Shown here one piece after another: positions 24,315-31,063 of a stretch of 40,996 bases of DNA. The position numbers and the translations under genes are program-made. The DNA is taken from positions 1-40,996 of the forward strand of contig JACDEU010000026.1 of the NCBI GenBank assembly GCA_013816245.1, read 5' to 3'. This DNA is from Actinomycetota bacterium. Its GTDB lineage: Bacteria > Actinomycetota > Thermoleophilia > Gaiellales > Gaiellaceae. The notes below the pieces were generated by a model. The model worked only from the letters and a program-made list of their open reading frames with translations, did not search any database and was not told the DNA's origin. Each line of letters begins with the position of its first letter. Positions within the stretch are counted from its first letter, which is position 1.

Positions 24315-25567
24315 AGTTTCCAGACTTTCTCGTTGTTCGAGCCGTTCCTGCCGGTGGCGTTGCGGAGGTCGACCACGACTTGCGCACGGTCGATCAGATC
24401 GTCGTAGTCGATCGAGCTGTGCGCTGTCACGATGACCACGCAGTCGTAGCTCTCCGGTGCGTACTCGACCGAACGCATGCCGTCGAACTCGTCGACGTAG
24501 GGGTCGTGGTAGGCGACCTCGGCCCCGGCCTTCTGCAGGAGCCCCACGATCTTCTCTGCAGGCGACTCCCGCACGTCATCGATGTCCGCCTTGTAGGCGA
24601 CGCCGAGCACGAGAATGCGCGAGCCCTTGAGCGACTTCTGCGCGCCGTGGTTCAGCGCCTGCGAAATGAGAGAGCGGCAGAAGTAGGGCATGTTCGCGTT
24701 GACCTTGCCGGCCAGGTCGATGAACTCGGTGTAGAAGTCGTACTCCCGTGCCTTCCACGTGAGATAGAACGGGTCGATTGGGATGCAGTGCCCACCGAGT
24801 CCCGGGCCGGGCTTGAAGCTCATGAAGCCGAACGGCTTCGTCTCCGCGGCCTCGACGACTTCCCAGACGTCGAGATCCATTCGCTCGCAGAGCTGCGCGA
24901 GCTCGTTGACGAGAGCGATGTTCACGGCGCGGAAGATGTTCTCGAGCAGCTTTGTCATCTCCGCGGTCTCGGGCGAGGACAGTGGGACGACGGTGTCGAC
25001 CGCAGAGCGGTAGAACTCCGCCGCGCGCTCGGTGCACGCCGGTGTGAGCCCGCCGACGACCTTCGGCGTGTTCTTCGTCGTCCAGTCGGTGCGGCCCGGG
25101 TCGACCCGCTCCGGCGAGAAAGCGAGGTGGAAGTCTTCGCCGGCCTTGAGCCCGCCGCGCTCGAGGATCGGCTGCAGACATTCGCGAGTCGTACCCGGAT
25201 AGGTCGTGGACTCGAGAACCACGAGCTGACCCTTGCGCAGACGCAGTGCGATCTCGGCCACCGCCCCCTTGACGATGGACAGGTCAGGCTCCCGCTGGCT
25301 CGAGAGTGGCGTGGGCAGTGCGATCAGGATCGCGTCGACGTCCTTCAGCGCGTCGTAGTCCGTCGTCGCCGACACTCGGCCGGAATCGACAAGCGTCTTC
25401 AGCGCTTCGGAGGAGACGTCCGGGATGTGGCTCTCTCCTCGGTTGATGCCGTCCACGACCTCGCGATCGACGTCGAGAAGGAGGACGACCTTGCCAGCGT
25501 CGGCGAACACCCGCGCGAGCGGCATGCCCACGTACCCGGCACCGATGATGGCGACCTCTGCTCCCAT
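24311..25567 (-). CDS. Nucleotide-sugar 6-dehydrogenase (UDP-GlcNAc/ManNAc dehydrogenase, WbpA-like)
   Basis: A 418-residue NAD-dependent four-electron dehydrogenase that oxidises C6 of a UDP-sugar to the carboxylate. The N-terminal NAD motif is VAIIGAGYVGMPLA. The central region contains LLENIFRAVNIALVNELAQL. The catalytic cysteine is C261 in GPGLGGHCIPIDPFYL. The C-terminal domain has VLGVAYKADIDDVRESPA. Sequence layout (HCIPIDP followed by YLTWKA) is of the UDP-HexNAc dehydrogenase group rather than UDP-glucose dehydrogenase. It is the first gene of a three-gene operon; the ATG is preceded by minus-strand TAGCCT nine bases upstream. Confidence 0.88.
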   Translation of the reverse strand: MGAEVAIIGAGYVGMPLARVFADAGKVVLLLDVDREVVDGINRGESHIPDVSSEALKTLVDSGRVSATTDYDALKDVDAILIALPTPLSSQREPDLSIVKGAVAEIALRLRKGQLVVLESTTYPGTTRECLQPILERGGLKAGEDFHLAFSPERVDPGRTDWTTKNTPKVVGGLTPACTERAAEFYRSAVDTVVPLSSPETAEMTKLLENIFRAVNIALVNELAQLCERMDLDVWEVVEAAETKPFGFMSFKPGPGLGGHCIPIDPFYLTWKAREYDFYTEFIDLAGKVNANMPYFCRSLISQALNHGAQKSLKGSRILVLGVAYKADIDDVRESPAEKIVGLLQKAGAEVAYHDPYVDEFDGMRSVEYAPESYDCVVIVTAHSSIDYDDLIDRAQVVVDLRNATGRNGSNNEKVWKL

Positions 25568-25576
25568 GCGCGCACA

Positions 25577-25582
25577 AGGCTA
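25577..25582 (-). promoter_or_regulatory. -10-like element of the UDP-sugar operon
   Basis: Minus-strand TAGCCT, nine bases before ATG 25567. This fits a transcript with a leader of only a few bases. The remaining spacer up to the tRNA (25583-25736) shows no gene. TACACT at 25718-25723 is a possible tRNA promoter -10. Confidence 0.45.
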
Positions 25583-25736
25583 CTCAGAGCCTCGAACTCC
25601 GGCTCGGGCTGCGGCCGCGCCATGAGGACTTCGAGGCTGTTCCCTATCGGCGAGCGCCAAGGAGTCGCACCGGGCAAAGCGCGGTGCGCCGGCGAAGGGA
25701 TTGCTCTCGGCCGACGCTACACTTGCCCCCGCTTCA

Positions 25737-25809
25737 GGGCCGTTAGCTCAGCTGGTAGAGCAGGGGACTCTTAATCCCAAGGTCGCAGGTTCGATCCCTG
25801 CACGGCCCA
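25737..25809 (+). tRNA. tRNA-Lys (anticodon CTT)
   Basis: A complete 73-base cloverleaf. Acceptor GGGCCGT pairs with ACGGCCC, and the discriminator is A at 25809. The D-arm reads TAGCTCAGCTGGTAGAGCA. The anticodon loop CTCTTAA gives anticodon CTT, reading AAG. The T-arm contains GGTTCGATCC. The CCA end is not encoded (CTA follows), so it must be added enzymatically. A TACACT hexamer 13 bases upstream may be its -10. Confidence 0.97.
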
Positions 25810-25861
25810 CTACTAACCTGGCAGCGCGCAAACAGCATGGATACATCGTGTGCGCGGCCGC

Positions 25862-26428
25862 GGGAGGCGAGCGGGACTCCCGCACCTTCGAGCTCGCCCG
25901 GCCAACCGCGTCCGTCCCAGCGCTCGTATGCGGCCCCGACGGCCGCGACGACCTCGCCCGGCAGAGACAGCTGCTCCGCCATGGTTCTGGCGATGGCGGC
26001 GTGATGGGCGATCATGCCGTCGACCTCCCGATGCCCTGAGAGCGGAACCTCGAGCCCGAGCCGAAATCGGTGAAGCGGTGGGTGCCCGGAGCCGAGAAAG
26101 CGCATTCCTCTGGCGGCCATCCGCAAACTCCTGGGCTCGTGGTCGTACTGATCGACTTCACGGCGATGTCATCGCCGAACCACTTGGCCTGCTCGTGGGC
26201 GTCGGAGTGACAGCCGACGTTGATGAGCAGGGCTGTGTAATAAACGACCGCGCGCTCCTGTTCGTCGAGCCCGATTCCCTCGGCCAGCCGCAGCGCGATC
26301 AGGCACTGCCGCAAGACGTGCTCCATCGGCTGCCCAAAACCGAGGTCTATGCCGAGCGAGAGCGCCGCCACCAGCTCCGCTAACCGGACCTGCGCGCGAG
26401 CGATCTCGCCGGCCGCTACCGATCCCAT
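25862..26428 (-). pseudogene. HD-GYP-type domain protein, frameshifted and truncated
   Basis: Two minus-strand frames make one family-like protein. From ATG 26428 one frame gives QVRLAELVAALSLGIDLGFG, QPMEHVLRQCLIALRLAEGI and VYYTALLINVGCHSDAHE, the N-terminal HD part, until about 26160. The homology then continues in another frame: YDHEPRSLRMAARGMRFLGS, HREVDGMIAHHAAIARTMAE, AYERWDGRGWPGELEGAGVP. The last segment matches the HD-GYP signature ([HH]ERWDGxGYPxxLxGxxxP), with HH replaced by AY. Similarity stops at about 25862, leaving no output domain. A TATGGT ten bases before the ATG is a relic promoter. No functional phosphodiesterase is expected. Confidence 0.72.
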
Positions 26429-26506
26429 CTAGCCGAAGACCATAGGGCGAGCGCGCCGCTAAGGCGAGCAACTCGAACGAGCCTCATGAGGAAAACGGCC
26501 GTTCGC

Positions 26507-26529
26507 GGAGTACAGTCAGAGAGTTCGCC
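26507..26529 (+). repeat. Direct repeat, copy 1
   Basis: GGAGTACAGTCAGAGAGTTC plus GCC. It matches the block at 26647-26669 at 21 of 23 positions, 140 bases apart. Each copy contains a TANNNT-like hexamer (TACAGT here), so this may be a duplicated promoter or regulator site upstream of the large sensor kinase. The intervening DNA is GC-rich with several short inverted repeats and no gene. Confidence 0.5.
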
Positions 26530-26646
26530 CAACCGGCGGACCTCCCAGTCGCTGGGTTCGGCTCTCGATCCCGGCCGCAGCGGCCGACGCCGGCAGAGCC
26601 GGCATCGGCGGCGTAAGGGAATTCGGGCTTCCCCAGCGAACAGACC

Positions 26647-26669
26647 GGAGTAAAGTCAGAGGGTTCGCC
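26647..26669 (+). repeat. Direct repeat, copy 2
   Basis: GGAGTAAAGTCAGAGGGTTC plus GCC, the second copy of the block at 26507-26529. The included TAAAGT is a reasonable -10. From it a transcript would start near 26662 and run straight into the hairpin and ribosome binding site of the kinase at 26695. Confidence 0.5.
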
Positions 26670-26675
26670 TCGCCC

Positions 26676-26696
26676 AACCCTTGGGGGGTTCTTTTT
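26676..26696 (+). terminator. Terminator-like hairpin overlapping the kinase ribosome binding site
   Basis: AACCC, loop TTGGG, GGGTT, followed by CTTTTTG. The six-G run that would act as Shine-Dalgarno for TTG 26695 is inside the loop and stem. It could end upstream transcripts, or act as an attenuator or translational gate for the sensor kinase. Confidence 0.45.
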
Positions 26697-29600
26697 GGCG
26701 ACTCACGCCGAACGCGAATTTCTGGACGAGGCCGAGCGGCAATTCGCCGAGGACCTCGGTCGGCTGCGGCTGCTCCTCGAGGCGTCATCGACGCTGCTCG
26801 GCTCCCTCGACGTCGACGCAATGCTCCCGCAGGTGCTCGACCTCGCCGCCCGCACTCTCGCCGCCGACGCCTACGCCCTGTGGCAATACGACCCGGCTAC
26901 GGAAACCTGGCGCGTCGGCGCACACGCGGGGCTCTCGGAGGGCTACGTCGACACCGCGATGGCGGCGATCCGAGGCAACACGGCCGCGGTCTCCCTCGAC
27001 GCGCCGATCGTCGCCGAAAACATCGCGACCACGGACTGGCTCACGCCGGAGCACCGCAAGGCACACGCCGAAGAGGGAAACCGGTCGATGATGGCGCTCG
27101 CGCTCCATTACGGGCCCCAGGTTCTCGGAACGCTCACCTTCTACTACCGAAGCCCGCGCACGTTCACCGAGGCGGAGAAGAGCTCCGCATCGCTCCTCGC
27201 AAACCTCGCAGCAGCAGCCATCGGAACGGCCAGCCTCTACCAGGATCAACGTCGGCAGGCCGAGGACCAGAAGTTCGTCGCGGAGGCGAGTGAGCTCCTT
27301 GCGTCGTCACTCGACTACGAGGTGACGCTCGCCAATCTCGCAAAGCTGGCCGTTCCCCATTTCGCCGACTGGTGCACGATCGACATCGTCGGAGACGAAG
27401 AGTCGATCGAACGCCTCACGGTGGCGCATGTCGATCCCGGGAAGGTGCAGTGGGCCCACGACCTCGCCGAGAAGTATCCGCCGGATCCCCAGGCCCCGTA
27501 CGGCGTTCCGAACGTCATCCGGACCGGCCAGCCGGAGCTGTTCGCGGAGATTCCACCCGAGCTCCTGCGCGGGGCGACGGCAGACACGCCCGAGCTGTTG
27601 GAGATCCTCGAGGAGCTCGGCCTCAAATCCTCGATGTGCGTCCCACTCGTCGCCCGGGACCGCGCGCTCGGTGCGATCACCTTCGTCTCGGCTGAAAGCG
27701 GTCGGCGTTACGGCGAAGCCGATCTCGCGACGGCTCAGGACCTCGCCCGTCGTGCGGCGATCTCCGTCGACAACGCGCGGCTGTTTCGCGACGCCCAGGC
27801 CTCTCGGCAGCATGCGCAGCAATCGCTGGCGGTCGTCGACGCCGTTTTCGCAGCCGCTCCGGTCGGCCTCGCCTTCATGGACACCAACTTCCACTACGTT
27901 CGCGTGAACCAGGCGCTCGCGGCCCTGAACGGAGTGTCGGTCGAAGAACACTTCGGCCGGACCCTCCGAGATGTGCTGGGTGACAAGCTCGCCGCGGAGA
28001 TCGAGCCGCTCCACACCCAGGTGCTCGAGACGGGCGAGCCGATCCTAGACCTCCACATCCAGCGCTCACTCCCGGCGAGCCCGAACGAGACTCGCAACTG
28101 GCTCGTCAGCTACTACCCGGTCTTCGACGTGGACGACCACAAGATCGGTGTCGGTGTCGTGATCACGGATGTTTCCGAGCGCGAGCAGGCGCGCGCGGCC
28201 GCCGAGCGGACGGGGTCGCGGCTGGCAGTGCTCGCTGAGGCGAGCCAGACGCTCGCCTCGACGCTCGACTACGAATCGACGCTCGCGAGCCTCGCCTCGC
28301 TCCTCGTGCCGCGATTCGCTGATTGGTACGCCGTGGACATCCTCGACGAGGACGGGCGCTTCCGGCGCCTGGCGGTGGTCCACGAGGATCCGGCGAAGTC
28401 CGCCTGGGCCGAGAAGTCGCGCGATCTCTATCCACCGGACCTCGAGGAGGCCGAGGGAACTGGCCGCGCGGTGCGGACCGGCGAGGCGGTGCTCTACCGG
28501 ACGATCTCCGACGAGCTTCTCTCCTCGTCGACGAAGGATTCCGCGCACTACGAGATCCTCCACGAACTCGGCATGGAGTCCGCGATGGTCGTGCCGCTCA
28601 CGGCCGCGGGCCGCACGTTCGGCGGGCTCATGCTGGTGTCTGCCGACCCGCGACGACTCTTCGACGAGGACGACCTCGAGTTCGCCAAGCACCTCGGCCG
28701 CCGAGCCGCGGTCGCCGTCGACAACGCACGCCTGTACCGAGCCGCTGAGGAACGGGCAAGGGCGGCGATCGTCGTCGAGCACGTGGCCGACGGAGTGCTA
28801 CTGGTCGACCTCGCGGGGATCATCCGCCTCTGGAATCCCGCCGCCGAGCAGATCACGGGGCTCACGGCTGCCGACACCGTGGGCAAGAGCGCAACCGAGG
28901 TGTTCTCCGGCTGGGACGACATCATGCAGCTGCTCGACACCGCGGGGCTCCGGCCGCAGACGCAACCGGTCGAGATCAACGGGCGCGAGCTCTGGCTCTC
29001 GATCACACGCGTCGGCTTCGAAAGCGGAATGGTGTTCGCCTTCCGCGATCTCACCGCCGAGCGGGCGGTCGAGACCCTGAAGTCGGACTTCGTCTCCACC
29101 GTCTCGCACGAGCTCCGCACCCCGCTGGCGGCGATCTACGGGGCAGCGTTGACGCTCCGGCGCGAGGATGTCCCGCTCAGCGAGCCACAGCGAAGCGGCC
29201 TGCTCGAGGTGATCGCGAGCGAGTCCGACCGCCTGGCACGGATCGTGAACGACATCCTCTGGGCGAGCAGGCTCGAGTCGGGGGCCATGCAAACCACGAT
29301 CGAGACCTGCGACGGGGTCGATCTGGCACGCGGCGTGATCGCCGCCGCACAGCACTACATCCCGCCGGGGATCTCACTCGAGCTCAAGGCGCCGAAGAAG
29401 ACTCCCCCGATCGCAGCCGATCCGGACAAAGCGCGCCAGGTCTTGACGAACCTCGTCGACAACGCCGTGAAGTACTCCCCCGACGGCGGCAAGGTGAGCA
29501 TCGAGGTCACCCTGGAGGGCTCACGCATGCGCTTCGCCGTGCGGGACAACGGTCTTGGCGTGCCACCGTTGGAGCACCGCAGAATCTTCGAGAAGTTCTA

Positions 29601-29760
29601 CCGCCTCGATCCCGACCTGACGCGGGGCGTCGGCGGCACCGGCCTCGGCCTCTACATCAGCCGCGAGCTGCTCGGGCGAATGGGCGGCCGCATCTGGGTC
29701 GAGTCGAGCGGAAGCGACGGCTCGACCTTCGTTGCCGAGCTACCGCTCGCAAGCGCCTAG
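26695..29760 (+). CDS. Large soluble hybrid-sensor histidine kinase (GAF-GAF-PAS-GAF-PAS-HisKA-HATPase)
   Basis: A 1021-residue cytosolic kinase with no membrane helix. Three GAF-like domains are visible at about 20-185, 190-365 and 505-670. The second and third share LASSLDYEVTLANLAKLAVPHFADW / LASTLDYESTLASLASLLVPRFADW-type openings, given here in part, indicating an internal duplication. PAS-like domains lie at about 375-495 and 680-780. The HisKA motif VSHELRTPL has H805, the N-box is LVDNAVKYS with N923, and the G-boxes are DNGLGV and GGTGLGLYIS. There is no receiver domain, and its response regulator is not adjacent. The start is TTG 26695, with six Gs as Shine-Dalgarno. Stop TAG 29760. 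Confidence 0.9.
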   Translation: MATHAEREFLDEAERQFAEDLGRLRLLLEASSTLLGSLDVDAMLPQVLDLAARTLAADAYALWQYDPATETWRVGAHAGLSEGYVDTAMAAIRGNTAAVSLDAPIVAENIATTDWLTPEHRKAHAEEGNRSMMALALHYGPQVLGTLTFYYRSPRTFTEAEKSSASLLANLAAAAIGTASLYQDQRRQAEDQKFVAEASELLASSLDYEVTLANLAKLAVPHFADWCTIDIVGDEESIERLTVAHVDPGKVQWAHDLAEKYPPDPQAPYGVPNVIRTGQPELFAEIPPELLRGATADTPELLEILEELGLKSSMCVPLVARDRALGAITFVSAESGRRYGEADLATAQDLARRAAISVDNARLFRDAQASRQHAQQSLAVVDAVFAAAPVGLAFMDTNFHYVRVNQALAALNGVSVEEHFGRTLRDVLGDKLAAEIEPLHTQVLETGEPILDLHIQRSLPASPNETRNWLVSYYPVFDVDDHKIGVGVVITDVSEREQARAAAERTGSRLAVLAEASQTLASTLDYESTLASLASLLVPRFADWYAVDILDEDGRFRRLAVVHEDPAKSAWAEKSRDLYPPDLEEAEGTGRAVRTGEAVLYRTISDELLSSSTKDSAHYEILHELGMESAMVVPLTAAGRTFGGLMLVSADPRRLFDEDDLEFAKHLGRRAAVAVDNARLYRAAEERARAAIVVEHVADGVLLVDLAGIIRLWNPAAEQITGLTAADTVGKSATEVFSGWDDIMQLLDTAGLRPQTQPVEINGRELWLSITRVGFESGMVFAFRDLTAERAVETLKSDFVSTVSHELRTPLAAIYGAALTLRREDVPLSEPQRSGLLEVIASESDRLARIVNDILWASRLESGAMQTTIETCDGVDLARGVIAAAQHYIPPGISLELKAPKKTPPIAADPDKARQVLTNLVDNAVKYSPDGGKVSIEVTLEGSRMRFAVRDNGLGVPPLEHRRIFEKFYRLDPDLTRGVGGTGLGLYISRELLGRMGGRIWVESSGSDGSTFVAELPLASA

Positions 29761-29792
29761 TAATCAACGCTCACCCGTGCGAAAGTTCTCGT

Positions 29793-29969
29793 ATGGGCGG
29801 CGTTGTCTGGACCGAAATTCCCGATGAGGATGGCGACGGCGAGGACACCGAGGCACACGGCGCCGTCGACGACACCTTCGCGTCACGAAGATTGCGGCGA
29901 TGGCTCAAGGGAATGTTCGGGGGAGAGCCGGCTCAGGATGAGCCGCCCGGCCGCGAGCTCGAGAGCTAG
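29793..29969 (+). CDS. Small acidic protein of unknown function
   Basis: A 58-residue frame from ATG 29793: MGGVVWTEIPDEDGDGEDTE, a short basic patch (ASRRLRRWLKGMFGG), then an acidic proline-rich tail ending RELES. The acidic-basic-acidic layout with a short amphipathic RRLRRWLKGMF looks like a real small protein rather than chance coding. It starts 32 bases after the sensor kinase and may be cotranscribed with it. Family not recognised. Confidence 0.5.
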   Translation: MGGVVWTEIPDEDGDGEDTEAHGAVDDTFASRRLRRWLKGMFGGEPAQDEPPGRELES

Positions 29970-30020
29970 GGGCAAATGCAACGAGACGGCCCGCCGGCCG
30001 CCTCGTCACAACTCGACTCT

Positions 30021-30257
30021 CTACAGGGGCGGTCCGGCCGGAGGGCCGTCGTCCACGTAGGTCGTCCGGCGGCGCGTCCAGTAACCCGGACCAGCCCAGG
30101 ACTGCCAGAACATCAGTGCGAGCAGAACGCTCGCCAACCCGACGCCCATGAGGATCCAGCCGACGGTGTGAACGTCGACAGCCCCCGAGGTGGCGTTGAC
30201 GGCGAACGCCAGGATGGCGCCGACCGCGATCAGGAAGATTCCAACTCCGAGTCCCAT
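30021..30257 (-). CDS. DUF6458-like small membrane protein
   Basis: A 78-residue protein with two hydrophobic helices: GVGIFLIAVGAILAFAVNAT and VGWILMGVGLASVLLALMFWQ, joined by SGAVDVHT. The tail is arginine- and glycine/proline-rich (RRRTTYVDDGPPAGPPL). This is the pattern of the actinobacterial DUF6458 family, whose function is unknown. The ATG has a strong ribosome binding site (AAGGAGG, five bases upstream). It diverges from the cytochrome oxidase operon. Confidence 0.78.
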   Translation of the reverse strand: MGLGVGIFLIAVGAILAFAVNATSGAVDVHTVGWILMGVGLASVLLALMFWQSWAGPGYWTRRRTTYVDDGPPAGPPL

Positions 30258-30338
30258 TTAGCCTCCTTGGTGATTCCAAGCACCAAGTGCCCACGCTGCC
30301 TGGGTCGGAAACCGCTGCACCATCCCCTGTCCGTCAAG

Positions 30339-30344
30339 TAGATT
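30339..30344 (+). promoter_or_regulatory. -10-like element of the cytochrome oxidase operon
   Basis: TAGATT, eleven bases before GTG 30356, implies a leader of about five bases. It lies 98 bases from the divergent DUF6458-like gene. Confidence 0.45.
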
Positions 30345-30355
30345 CGCGGGCGTCC

Positions 30356-31063
30356 GTGCGTAGGGGCTCGATCGTCCAGCTAATCGTGATCGGCGTCCTG
30401 GCCGGCGCCGTCGCGTCCGCCGTTGCGCTGATACCGAACTGGCTCCCCACTTCGGCGTCGCGCGAGGCGGGTCGCATCGACTTCGTCTTCTGGTTCGTGA
30501 CGTGGATCTGCATCTTCGTCTTCTCGATCGTCGCCGCGGTGACGATCTACTCCGTCTGGAAATTCAGGTCGAAGCCGGATGACGATTCCGACGGGCCTCC
30601 GATCCACGGACATACCGGCCTCGAGATCGTCTGGACCGCCATACCGACCCTGCTGGTCACGGCGATCGCGATCGTCAGCGCGATCGTGCTCGCAAAGAAC
30701 GACGCCGCGGGAGCGAATCCACTCCGGGTGAATGTGTACGCGCAGCAGTTCTTCTGGAGCTACGACTACCCGGGCTACGGCAACAAGACCTCGAGCATCC
30801 TGCGTCTCCCGGTCGACCGCTCCGTCGTGCTGACGATGCACGCGAAGGACGTCCTCCACTCGTTCTGGGTGCCCGAGTTCCGACAGAAGCAGGACCTCGT
30901 CCCCGGCCTCCACCCGACGCTCCACATCACGCCGAACAAGGTCGGGACCTATCCGGTCATCTGCACCGAGCTCTGCGGGCTCGGACATGCTCTGATGCGC
31001 TCGCGCGTCATCGTGATGAAACCCAACGCATTCGAACAGTGGGCAACGAAGAAGGGGAAATGA
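30356..31063 (+). CDS. coxB: Cytochrome c oxidase subunit II
   Basis: The subunit that receives electrons from cytochrome c at the CuA centre. It has 235 residues from GTG 30356. An upstream in-frame GTG (30287) precedes the promoter-like TAGATT and is not used here. Two membrane helices (SIVQLIVIGVLAGAVASAVA and FVTWICIFVFSIVAAVTIYSV) precede the periplasmic cupredoxin domain. The CuA ligands are visible in CTELCGLGHALM, with the early histidine in KDVLHSFWVPEF and the aromatic path QQFFWSYDYPG. There is no fused cytochrome c domain, unlike caa3-type subunits. Its stop overlaps coxA (ATGA). Confidence 0.95.
   Translation: MRRGSIVQLIVIGVLAGAVASAVALIPNWLPTSASREAGRIDFVFWFVTWICIFVFSIVAAVTIYSVWKFRSKPDDDSDGPPIHGHTGLEIVWTAIPTLLVTAIAIVSAIVLAKNDAAGANPLRVNVYAQQFFWSYDYPGYGNKTSSILRLPVDRSVVLTMHAKDVLHSFWVPEFRQKQDLVPGLHPTLHITPNKVGTYPVICTELCGLGHALMRSRVIVMKPNAFEQWATKKGK

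Noticed and set aside
25743..26126. Minus-strand protein ending GPCRDRTCDLGIKSPLLYQLS
   Set aside because: The end is an antisense translation of tRNA-Lys, a classic false protein. Only the part matching the HD-GYP family was kept, as a pseudogene.
30287..30355. Longer coxB N-terminus from GTG 30287
   Set aside because: It would place the likely -10 (TAGATT) inside the coding region and adds no recognisable sequence.
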